Shown: piece after piece, positions 36,351-43,861 of the stretch | Position numbering within the stretch: position 1 is the stretch's first letter | How the letters are laid out: each line of letters opens with the position of its first letter | NCBI GenBank assembly: GCA_051656605.1 | Contig: JBOGCF010000049.1 | Location: 124,001-188,000 of the forward strand | From: UBA12018 sp051656605 | GTDB taxonomy: Bacteria; Bacteroidota; Bacteroidia; Bacteroidales; CAMTPD01 | Reading direction: 5' to 3' | DNA: 64,000 nucleotides | Program-made: the position numbers and the translations under genes | The notes under the pieces: generated by a model | The model's database searches: none | What the model was told of the DNA's origin: nothing | Seen by the model: only the letters and a program-made list of their open reading frames with translations

Positions 36351-37604
36351 TTAATCGTTTAGTATCAAGACTTCGTTGTCTTTAAAGCTGTCGTAATTGG
36401 TTACAATCACCTGCTCACCCGGCTCAAGGCCTTCCGTTACTTCGTAGTATTGCGGATTCTGACGACCTATCTTTATCTTGCGTCGGTAGGCTTTGCTGCC
36501 GTCGCGATCTACTACAAAGATCCAACTGCCTCCGGTAGACTGGAAGAACGTTCCTTTCGGAATCAATACCGATTGTATTGGTTGGCCAAGCTCCAGATTG
36601 ATGTAGTAGGTTTGTCCGGTACGGATGTTGTCGGGGCGTTCGCCCGTAAAAACCAAGTCGGTTTTAAACTTTCCGTTGCGAACCTCGGGATATACTTTGC
36701 GTACCTTGATCGAGTACTTGTTGCTTTGTCTGTCAAAGGTTCCTTCCAAGTCTGTTCTTACTCGGTCGATGTAATGCTCGTCGATCATGGCTTCGATCTT
36801 GTAATCGGTAAGATCATTGAGCTGACCAATGCGTTGCCCCATTGCAACGTTTTGCCCCGGAACCACCTCGAGTAGTCCAAGCTGACCATCAATAGGCGAT
36901 TTAACCACAAGGTTATCTACCCGTCGGCGAATCAAGAACATGTTTTCGCGCATATTCTGCAAACTCTCTTCCATCTGGTCTACCTGTACCGAACGATAAA
37001 TGGAGTCTTGGCGCAAACGTTCGGTTACGAGTGCTTGCTTTTCCTTTGCCAGTTCGTAGTCTTCTTTCGATTGCAGATAGATTTCTCTCGAGATCAGTTT
37101 GTCTTTATACAATGCTTCGTTTTGATTATAAGCGCGCAACTTGCGACGTACATCCAGATCTAGTTGTAGTTTTTCGGTTTTGTTGTTGAGCTTATCCTGC
37201 TCCATGGCCACTTGCGTGTTGCGCAAGAAGTTTTGCTTTTCGGCAAGTTCGGCCTCACTATTGAGGATGGATAAGTCGAGATTGGAGTTGCTGAGGCGGA
37301 CAATTGGTTGACCTTTCTTTAGCGTTGTCCCTTCCTCGACAAGGATTTCGTCAACGATACCACCTTCGAGCGGACTAAGTTGTATCACCGTGATGGGTTG
37401 TACTTGTCCGTCGATGCGTATGTAGTCGTTGAACTGATCGCTAAGTACGTTTTGAATCACGACCGACTTCTTGTCTATGCGCAGTGTAGATTGATGATTT
37501 CCGAATATGGCCCATCCCGCAAAGGCAAGGAAGAGTACACCTCCGGCGATGTAAGGAATATGTTTCTTTTTAATACCCTTTTTAGGTTCTATTTTACGAT
37601 CCAT
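36351..37604 (-). CDS. HlyD/MacA-type periplasmic adaptor protein
   Basis: A 417-aa protein with one N-terminal membrane segment (HIPYIAGGVLFLAFAGWAIF, about 15-35). A first lipoyl half-motif (QVQPITVIQLSPLEGGIVDEILVEEGTTLKKGQPIVRL) is followed by a long alpha-helical coiled-coil hairpin (about 110-225), the second lipoyl half (VKSPIDGQLGLLEVVPGQNVAMGQRI) and beta-barrel/membrane-proximal domains ending GLEPGEQVIVTNYDSFKD. It bridges the permeases to the TolC-type channel. The gap to the tolC-like gene is 45 bp. Confidence 0.93.
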   Translation of the reverse strand: MDRKIEPKKGIKKKHIPYIAGGVLFLAFAGWAIFGNHQSTLRIDKKSVVIQNVLSDQFNDYIRIDGQVQPITVIQLSPLEGGIVDEILVEEGTTLKKGQPIVRLSNSNLDLSILNSEAELAEKQNFLRNTQVAMEQDKLNNKTEKLQLDLDVRRKLRAYNQNEALYKDKLISREIYLQSKEDYELAKEKQALVTERLRQDSIYRSVQVDQMEESLQNMRENMFLIRRRVDNLVVKSPIDGQLGLLEVVPGQNVAMGQRIGQLNDLTDYKIEAMIDEHYIDRVRTDLEGTFDRQSNKYSIKVRKVYPEVRNGKFKTDLVFTGERPDNIRTGQTYYINLELGQPIQSVLIPKGTFFQSTGGSWIFVVDRDGSKAYRRKIKIGRQNPQYYEVTEGLEPGEQVIVTNYDSFKDNEVLILND

Positions 37605-37649
37605 GTGTATGATGTATTAGCTTGTTGTATTTATAATAAGAGAAGTTGT

Positions 37650-38984
37650 TTACGGGATAAGCGGAATGCCGCGGTAATAATTCACCAACTTGTCTTTGAG
37701 CAGATAGCGAATGCGACTCGCTACCAAGTCGGCTTCGGCCTGCAAGTATTGGTTTGACGAGGTTTGAAGTTCAATCACACTGATCAGTCCCTCTTCATAC
37801 TTGCGGCGGTTTACCCGGTGAGCCAACTGCAAAGCATACGCTTGTTTTTGCGCCTGGATGTATTCCTTTCCCGTACCGGCAAGGTCGGCCGCGGCTTGTT
37901 CTATATCCTTTTCCAGTTTGTTGATCGTAGCCTGATGGTCGAGCTTCGAAATGGTATATTGATATTTGCTGCGTTTGATGCGGGATATGTTGCTTAGCTT
38001 GTTGAAAAGCGGAAACGACAAATTGATGGTAACGTATTCACCCCGGTTGTTCTTGAATTGCGACGAAAAGCTGCGTTTGTCAGCAGTATTATCGTTCAAG
38101 TTTTCATAGTAGTTTGTACTGATACCTCCCGATAAAGAAATGTACGGGAACAATGAACCTTGCGCCATTTTATGCTGCAACTTCGCCTCTTTGATCAACA
38201 ACTTCGATTGTTCGGCTTCGGGAAGCGTTGTTAAGGCAGTTTCTTTTATTTCCTCCAAGTTGTTTATAGACGTTTGCGGAATGAAATCGGCAAGGACGGT
38301 ATCGATTTCAAGAGCTGAATCCATCGGATAGTTCATCAGTTCTTTGAGACGAATGATGCTTAAGTGCTGATAGTTCTCTTGGCGAACCAGGTTGAAACTA
38401 TCGGCCGCTACCTTTGCTTCCATTTGAGCGATATCGGCACCGGCGGTAAGACCAAGCTCTTCTTTTTTGGTGGTAAAGAGCAGTTCTTGTCGGCTTTGTA
38501 CAAGTTGCTCTTCGGCAAGTTGAACCAGCTTGATATAATATACGCCGTCGTAATATGCCTGCATTACATCTAGGGCCAACTGATCCTTTACCCGTTCGAT
38601 CTCTTTAAGCCCTCTTTCTTTTCCCGCTTCACGAAAACGAATGTTGTACCAACTGCTGAGTCCGTCAAACAGAGGCAGCGAAGCACTGAGTTGATAAGGG
38701 TTATTTAAGTTGCTGGTATTCTCGTACGTATTTGTTGCCGGGTTGATAGATCGGCCAAAGCTAGTACTTAAGCTTGTTCCGGCACTAACCGACGGAAATA
38801 GCGATGCAACCGACTCTTTGTAATACTGGTCGTAGATGCGTTTTTGCACCATTTGCTTTTGCACGCCGGGCGACTGCTCTACCGCATACCCGATGCATTG
38901 ATCAAGCGACCATGCTTGTTGTGCGGCAATCTCGGATACTTCCGTTACGGCAAAAAGAAATATGACACTTAGTTGTTTTAACAT
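37650..38984 (-). CDS. TolC family outer-membrane channel protein
   Basis: A 444-aa protein with signal peptide ending near SEIAAQQ. It has the duplicated outer-membrane efflux domain: WSLDQCIGYAVEQSPGVQ opening, strand region SAGTSLSTSFGRSINPATNTYENT, helical DQLALDVMQAYYDGVYYIKL, second repeat with LPEAEQSKLLIKEAKLQHKMAQGSLFP and the closing YEEGLISVIELQTSSNQYLQAEADLVASR. It forms the trimeric exit duct. As first gene of the operon it is preceded by a sigma-54 promoter, with about 50 nt of predicted leader. Confidence 0.95.
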   Translation of the reverse strand: MLKQLSVIFLFAVTEVSEIAAQQAWSLDQCIGYAVEQSPGVQKQMVQKRIYDQYYKESVASLFPSVSAGTSLSTSFGRSINPATNTYENTSNLNNPYQLSASLPLFDGLSSWYNIRFREAGKERGLKEIERVKDQLALDVMQAYYDGVYYIKLVQLAEEQLVQSRQELLFTTKKEELGLTAGADIAQMEAKVAADSFNLVRQENYQHLSIIRLKELMNYPMDSALEIDTVLADFIPQTSINNLEEIKETALTTLPEAEQSKLLIKEAKLQHKMAQGSLFPYISLSGGISTNYYENLNDNTADKRSFSSQFKNNRGEYVTINLSFPLFNKLSNISRIKRSKYQYTISKLDHQATINKLEKDIEQAAADLAGTGKEYIQAQKQAYALQLAHRVNRRKYEEGLISVIELQTSSNQYLQAEADLVASRIRYLLKDKLVNYYRGIPLIP

Positions 38985-39047
38985 GACTATAAAAAATAAA
39001 GTAAGCTACTGTGAAGACAACATGCATAGTGCCTTCCATTATAAGTA

Positions 39048-39063
39048 TGCCAAAATCGTGCCA
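39048..39063 (-). promoter_or_regulatory. Sigma-54 promoter of the efflux operon
   Basis: On the minus strand TGGCACGATTTTGGCA carries GG at -24 and GC at -12 with the required 12-bp register, and the full TGGCACG upstream block. Predicted start near 39037, 53 nt before the tolC-like ATG. The window also encodes a sigma-54 activator (41083-42417). Confidence 0.8.
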
Positions 39064-39116
39064 GAATAGTTACTCTGTTGTTTTATAGCGTATTAGTGTT
39101 TTTGTGTGTTTTGTAA

Positions 39117-39158
39117 AGTGTCAAAAAATTGGACACTACTGTCCAATTTTTTGACACT
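39117..39158. promoter_or_regulatory. Perfect 19-bp inverted repeat, probable enhancer site for the NtrC-type activator
   Basis: AGTGTCAAAAAATTGGACA (39117-39135) and its exact reverse complement (39140-39158) flank CTAC. Each arm is itself a weak dyad, TGTC-N9-GACA, centred at 39127 and 39148, so there are two 17-bp sites 21 bp apart. Relative to the predicted sigma-54 start they lie near -90 and -111, the usual place for enhancer-binding proteins. Confidence 0.7.
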
Positions 39159-39570
39159 CTTCCTTTCCGAAACCAATCGAAGAGAGGTTTCTTTTCAAGT
39201 ATTTCTTATAATTCATATGCTAGTTGTCATTATTGAGTTTTTATGTAGATGTTTTCGATAATAAATATTCTTTAAAAGAAATCTTCCTTTGATTCTACAT
39301 TGCAAAAAGGCTTGTAATACTGTTGTTTTGATGAATATTTTAAAAATACTATGTGAAATATCAACTGTGTTATAGTTTGTTTGATACGTGTTAAAAATGA
39401 GGACTGATGTATTTGTTTTACTAATTTTGTCACAAGTATAAAGGATGACTAAAAACGTCTTTGATTTATAGAAAAAAACTTTTCGGTATTGAATGTTGTT
39501 TTTTTTATAAACGATATAAAAGCGTTAGTGATATATTATTGAATTATAGCTATTAAAAGCCAAAATTAAA
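39159..39570. other. Intergenic region between efflux operon and porin gene
   Basis: AT-rich DNA. A -7 like TAATTTTG at 39422-39429 could start the porin transcript, giving a leader of about 135 nt, but there is no TTG at the right distance. No open frame is supported. Confidence 0.4.
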
Positions 39571-40752
39571 ATGAAAAAGTTAGCATTACTATTCATGCCG
39601 TTGCTGGCATCGTCTGCACTCTATGCGCAACAAGAGTCTGACAACTTCGACGAAAAGTCTTTATTTGAAACTGTAACTAAGATAGAGAAGAAGACAGATA
39701 AGTTTAATCTTTATCTCAATACTCATGCAGCTTTCGATGCCAACTGGTATGATGGTGACTTCGAGAAGGGAGCATTTAAAATGAAACAACTACGTATCGA
39801 AGCCAAAGGTAATATCAATGACTGGATCTTTTATCGTTATCGTCAGCGCTTGAATAGAAGCAACGACGGATCGGGCTTTCTTGATAACATGCCAAAATCG
39901 ATAGACATTGCATCGATTGGATTCAAAGTAACGCCGAAGTTTTCCATTATCGGTGGTAAGATGTGTACCATGTATGGAGGTTTTGAGTTTGATGTAAATC
40001 CGATCGATATCTATGAATACAGCGACATGATCGAGTATATGGACAACTTCCTTACCGGGGTTAACTTTATCTACGACTTTACTCCGTCGCAACAACTTGC
40101 ATTTCAGGTGGTAGACGCACGTAACAACTCGTTTGAAGCAACTTATGGAAAGCTTCCCGATAACATTCGCGACACGAAACTACCATTGTTGTACACCATC
40201 AATTGGAATGGCGGTTTTTGGGACGATATGTTCAAAACTCGCTGGTCGGCCTCTATCATGAACCAAGCAAAAGGCGAGAATATGTACTACTTTGCCTTTG
40301 GTCAGGAGTTAAACATCAAGCCGGTAAATACGTATTTTGATGTGATGTATGCACGCCAAGCGCTTGATCGCAAAGGGATCATGACTAACATTATCAATCA
40401 AGATTTGGGCGACGGACGCACCGATTACACAGCAATGGATGCATCGTACCTATCTTTGGTATGGCACCTAAACTACCGTGTAGCACCAAAATGGAACCTT
40501 TTTGTGAAAGGTATGTACGAAACACAAGGTTTGTACAAAGACAATGAAATGCGCGATAAAGGCAAATACCGCACATCATGGGGATACCAAGGTGGTGTAG
40601 AGTTTTATCCGATGAAGCAAAACTTGCACTTCTTCCTTGCATTCCTAGGACGTGCTTACACATTCACCGATAGAGCAAAAGCATTGGGTTGGGACAATTA
40701 CAACACAGCACAGATCACAACCGGCTTTATTTATCAACTACCGGTATTCTAA
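39571..40752 (+). CDS. Phosphate-selective-porin-like outer-membrane porin (OprO/OprP family)
   Basis: A 393-aa protein with a signal peptide (MKKLALLFMPLLASSALYAQ). A short charged segment (SLFETVTKIEKKTDKFN) precedes the barrel, whose strands include LYLNTHAAFDANWYDGDFEK, FKMKQLRIEAKGNIND and the C-terminal AQITTGFIYQLPVF with terminal Phe. The layout matches the porin O/P superfamily common in Bacteroidales. The real solute is unknown; phosphate selectivity is only a family name. It lies alone between the sigma-54-controlled efflux operon (divergent) and the regulator genes. Confidence 0.8.
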   Translation: MKKLALLFMPLLASSALYAQQESDNFDEKSLFETVTKIEKKTDKFNLYLNTHAAFDANWYDGDFEKGAFKMKQLRIEAKGNINDWIFYRYRQRLNRSNDGSGFLDNMPKSIDIASIGFKVTPKFSIIGGKMCTMYGGFEFDVNPIDIYEYSDMIEYMDNFLTGVNFIYDFTPSQQLAFQVVDARNNSFEATYGKLPDNIRDTKLPLLYTINWNGGFWDDMFKTRWSASIMNQAKGENMYYFAFGQELNIKPVNTYFDVMYARQALDRKGIMTNIINQDLGDGRTDYTAMDASYLSLVWHLNYRVAPKWNLFVKGMYETQGLYKDNEMRDKGKYRTSWGYQGGVEFYPMKQNLHFFLAFLGRAYTFTDRAKALGWDNYNTAQITTGFIYQLPVF

Positions 40753-40795
40753 TCATAGAGCAATCGATGCGTGCATAACGTATTCTATAATTACA

Positions 40796-40836
40796 CAAAG
40801 CGTGGGAGAGTTTTTCTTTCCTGCGCTTTTTTTTGT
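40796..40836 (+). terminator. Terminator after the porin gene
   Basis: AAAGCG..GGGAGA pairs with TCTTTCC..GCGCTTT, followed by eight T in TTTTTTTTG. Confidence 0.7.
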
Positions 40837-40870
40837 GCGCAATGTGAAGAATAAGCTCGTTTCTTACGAT

Positions 40871-40974
40871 CATTAAGCTTAGACACGTACGTGTATACAA
40901 CTTAGACAGGTATATGACAAGAATGCGTCACGACCGTGTACACATCTTAGACACGTACCTGTCTAAGCTTAATG
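40871..40974. repeat. 104-bp imperfect inverted repeat built of four dyad units at 22-23 bp period
   Basis: Outer arms 40871-40894 and 40951-40974 are reverse complements with one mismatch in 24. Inside are four dyad units centred at 40888.5 (ACACGTACGTGT, a perfect palindrome), 40911.5 (GACAGGTATATGAC), 40933.5 (CACGACCGTG) and 40956.5 (GACACGTACCTGTC): spacing 23, 22, 23. The word CTTAGACA begins at 40878, 40901 and 40946. It lies between the porin terminator and the regulator gene. Confidence 0.8.
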
Positions 40975-41082
40975 GCCTCGATCACGATGTTTATTGATCG
41001 TATATATCTGAATTGATTTTTATAAAAAGGGACTCTAAATGTGGAATTTTATATCTTTGTCGCATACAGACATTAAATAGCC

Positions 41083-42417
41083 ATGAGCAATAAACGTTCC
41101 ATTCTTGTAATAGACGATAATAAAACAATTTTGCAAACACTTGAATTGTTGTTGCAAAAAGAGTTTTCGAACATAAAGACCCTTACTTCTCCCATTGGCA
41201 TTGACGAAGCACTTCGCTCGGCTACTTTCGACGTAGTATTGCTGGATATGAATTTCAAAACAGGCATTAACAACGGCAACGAAGGCTTGTTTTGGTTGCA
41301 GCGTATCAAGCAGATATCGAGCGAAACACCCGTAGTCCTTTTTACGGCTTATGCAGATATTGCGCTCGCGGTAGAGGGAATGAAACTCGGCGCATCCGAT
41401 TTTGTGACCAAGCCATGGGATAATGAGAAGATGATGCAAACGCTGATCAAGGCAGCTTCTTCCAATACGAAAAAACAAAAGCCGGCACCTTCGGCACCCA
41501 AGCGCATGTATTGGGGTCATGCTCGGCGTATGCAACTGTTGCGCGAGATGGTAGAAAAAGTTGCGCTAACCGATGTGAATGTTTTGATCACAGGCGAGAA
41601 TGGTACCGGAAAGGAAATGCTGGCCAGAGAGATTCATCACTTGTCGGCACGCCACAAGCAGTCGATGGTGTGTGTAGACATGGGGGCAATTCCCGAGACT
41701 CTCTTCGAGAGCGAACTGTTTGGATACGTAAAAGGAGCCTTTACCGATGCGCGCGCAGATAAGAAAGGTAAGTTTGAAGCGGCGCATGATGGCTCGCTTT
41801 TTCTCGACGAGATAGGGAATTTGCCGATGCATCAACAAGTGAAATTGCTTACGTGCTTGCAAAGCAGATCTGTCACCCCCGTAGGAAGCGTGCATCCCGT
41901 ATCGGTAAATATCCGATTGATTACCGCGACCAATTGCGACTTGCAAAAGATGGTTCGTGAAACATCCTTCCGTGAAGATCTTTTCTACCGCATCAATACC
42001 ATCCATCTGATCCTGCCACCTTTGCGTGAGCGCAAAGAGGATATCAAAGATTTTGCCTATATGTTTGTAGAAAAGTTTGCCGGCAAATACGGAATCAACA
42101 AACCGGAGCTTACACCCGAAGCTCTGCGACTTCTCGAGGCTTATTCGTGGCCCGGAAACATCAGGGAGCTCGAGCATGCCATCGAAAAAGCGGTGATTAT
42201 GAGTGGGGGAGAGGCTATCCCGGCTTCGGCTTTTCACTTGAAGCAGGAGGCAGATACGCAAGCAGCGTCGGGCGCGGCCACTACGCTTGAGGAGATGGAG
42301 CGTGTGATGATCGAGCAGGCATTGAACGATTGCGAGGGGAATCTCTCTACTGCGGCGGGCCGACTGGGCATCAGTCGTCAGACATTATACAATAAAATGA
42401 AACGATACAACCTGTAG
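41083..42417 (+). CDS. Sigma-54-dependent NtrC-family response regulator
   Basis: A 444-aa regulator. Receiver domain (1-120) with IDD at 10-12, phosphoacceptor Asp55 in VVLLDMNFK, Thr in LFTAYAD and Lys in VTKPW. AAA+ sigma-54 activation domain (about 145-380) with Walker A GENGTGKE, the sigma-54-contacting GAFTDA loop, Walker B GSLFLDEIG and arginine finger region FREDLFYRINTIHL. Fis-type helix-turn-helix at the end (NLSTAAGRLGISRQTLYNKMKR). A -7 element TATCTTTG lies at 41052-41059. The kinase gene follows 4 bp later. The obvious target in the window is the efflux operon with its sigma-54 promoter. Confidence 0.95.
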   Translation: MSNKRSILVIDDNKTILQTLELLLQKEFSNIKTLTSPIGIDEALRSATFDVVLLDMNFKTGINNGNEGLFWLQRIKQISSETPVVLFTAYADIALAVEGMKLGASDFVTKPWDNEKMMQTLIKAASSNTKKQKPAPSAPKRMYWGHARRMQLLREMVEKVALTDVNVLITGENGTGKEMLAREIHHLSARHKQSMVCVDMGAIPETLFESELFGYVKGAFTDARADKKGKFEAAHDGSLFLDEIGNLPMHQQVKLLTCLQSRSVTPVGSVHPVSVNIRLITATNCDLQKMVRETSFREDLFYRINTIHLILPPLRERKEDIKDFAYMFVEKFAGKYGINKPELTPEALRLLEAYSWPGNIRELEHAIEKAVIMSGGEAIPASAFHLKQEADTQAASGAATTLEEMERVMIEQALNDCEGNLSTAAGRLGISRQTLYNKMKRYNL

Positions 42418-42421
42418 GCCT

Positions 42422-43753
42422 ATGTTCAGATCGATTCGAAACAAGTTGGTTGTAAACCTGCTTCTGATTGTGGCAAGCATATCCGCTTGTTCGATCGACG
42501 TATACAGAGTCTTATCGGGCAGTGAGGCCGAACTCTCGGTTTTGTTTTGGGGCGGACTCGTTGTCGCGGTTTTTGCCTTGCTACAAGTGTTGAAGAGTTA
42601 TAAAATGCACCTTGAAAAGATTCGTTTGCTTTTTGAGGCGGTGGAGAACAACGACTTTACGTTTCGTTTTTCCGAAACGAAGGGGAGCGAGCCTGAGCGT
42701 ATTACCAATGTTACTCTAAACCGGGTAAAAGAAATGCTTTCGCAGGCAAAGCAAGAGGCGTATTTGCAAGAGCAGTATTTTGAACTAATCTTGAGCAAAA
42801 GTGCTACCGGTGTGGTGGTGTGTGATGATAGGGGATATGTGTATCAAAGCAATGAGGCGGCTCGAAAGCTATTGGGGCAGGTCAACTTTACGCACCTCTC
42901 GCAGCTGGATCGGATTGATCAAAATCTGTCGGCCGAGTTGATGAATTGTTCGGATCTGGAGACCAAGCAGGTTGTTATATCGGGCGAACAAAGACTTACG
43001 ACTCTATCTGTGAAAACGTCTTATTTTAAGAAGCGCGACGCTTTGTTGCGTATTCTTACACTCAACGACATCAGCTCTGCGCTGGATGAAAAAGAGCTTG
43101 AATCGTGGATCAGACTTACACGGGTATTGACGCATGAGATTATGAATAGTATTGCACCGATTCGTTCGTTGAGCGAACTGCTGATTCGATCTGATGACTC
43201 GCAGAGCAACGAACTCAAAACCGGACTTGAGTTGATTCATTCTACATCGGGCAATTTGATGACGTTTGTGAATCACTACCGCCAGTTTGCCAAGGTGCCT
43301 CCACCTTGCAAAGAGGCGATTGAGGTTGAAGATTTGTTGGTGCAATGCCGTCGCTTTATGCTCTCGGAAGTGTGCGCCTCGACCAAGGTATATATTGATC
43401 TTGAGCAATGCGATGAGATGCCTTTGCTAATGGCCGATCGTGGGCAAATCGTACAGGTGATTGTAAACCTGATGCGCAATGCGGCCGAGGCAATTGGTGT
43501 GGAAAAGTCGGGACGAATCAGGCTATCTGCTTCGCTCGATAGGCACGGACACTGGATGATTGGTGTGGAAAACAACGGAGCTCCTATTGCAAAAGAGACG
43601 GCCGAACAAATCTTTGTTCCGTTCTTTACAACCAAAGAGGGGGGATCGGGAATAGGACTCAGCATTTCGAAACAAATATTGCGCAATCATCAGGGTAACT
43701 TGCAATTGATGCACTCTACGCCCGAAAGTACGTTGTTTACGCTTACTTTCTAA
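42422..43753 (+). CDS. NtrB-type sensor histidine kinase
   Basis: A 443-aa kinase. Two N-terminal membrane helices (about 8-26 and 36-56) enclose only a short periplasmic loop, so the signal is probably sensed in the membrane or cytoplasm. A HAMP-like segment and a PAS-type domain (about 115-220, FELILSKSATGVVVCDDRGYVYQSN) follow. Catalytic part: H-box LTHEIMNSIAPIRSL, N-box VIVNLMRNAAEAIG, G-box GGSGIGLSISKQI. With gap of 4 bp it is translationally coupled to the response regulator and is its likely phosphodonor. A terminator follows. Confidence 0.93.
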   Translation: MFRSIRNKLVVNLLLIVASISACSIDVYRVLSGSEAELSVLFWGGLVVAVFALLQVLKSYKMHLEKIRLLFEAVENNDFTFRFSETKGSEPERITNVTLNRVKEMLSQAKQEAYLQEQYFELILSKSATGVVVCDDRGYVYQSNEAARKLLGQVNFTHLSQLDRIDQNLSAELMNCSDLETKQVVISGEQRLTTLSVKTSYFKKRDALLRILTLNDISSALDEKELESWIRLTRVLTHEIMNSIAPIRSLSELLIRSDDSQSNELKTGLELIHSTSGNLMTFVNHYRQFAKVPPPCKEAIEVEDLLVQCRRFMLSEVCASTKVYIDLEQCDEMPLLMADRGQIVQVIVNLMRNAAEAIGVEKSGRIRLSASLDRHGHWMIGVENNGAPIAKETAEQIFVPFFTTKEGGSGIGLSISKQILRNHQGNLQLMHSTPESTLFTLTF

Positions 43754-43809
43754 GGTTGTAAAAACACTACATCGATCGGCTGATCGAAATGAAATATGTA
43801 TAAAAACAG

Positions 43810-43842
43810 AAAAGCGCCTCCGAGGAGACGCTTTCTTTTTTT
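43810..43842 (+). terminator. Terminator after the kinase gene
   Basis: AAAGCG-CCTCC pairs with GGAG-CGCTTT around GA, followed by CTTTTTTTA. Confidence 0.8.
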
Positions 43843-43861
43843 ATGGATGTTGTGTGGGTGC

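Noticed and set aside
39117..39158. Perfect inverted repeat as a transcription terminator
   Set aside because: It lies in front of the efflux operon, not after a gene; no T-tract follows on either strand, and its position relative to the sigma-54 promoter fits an activator site.
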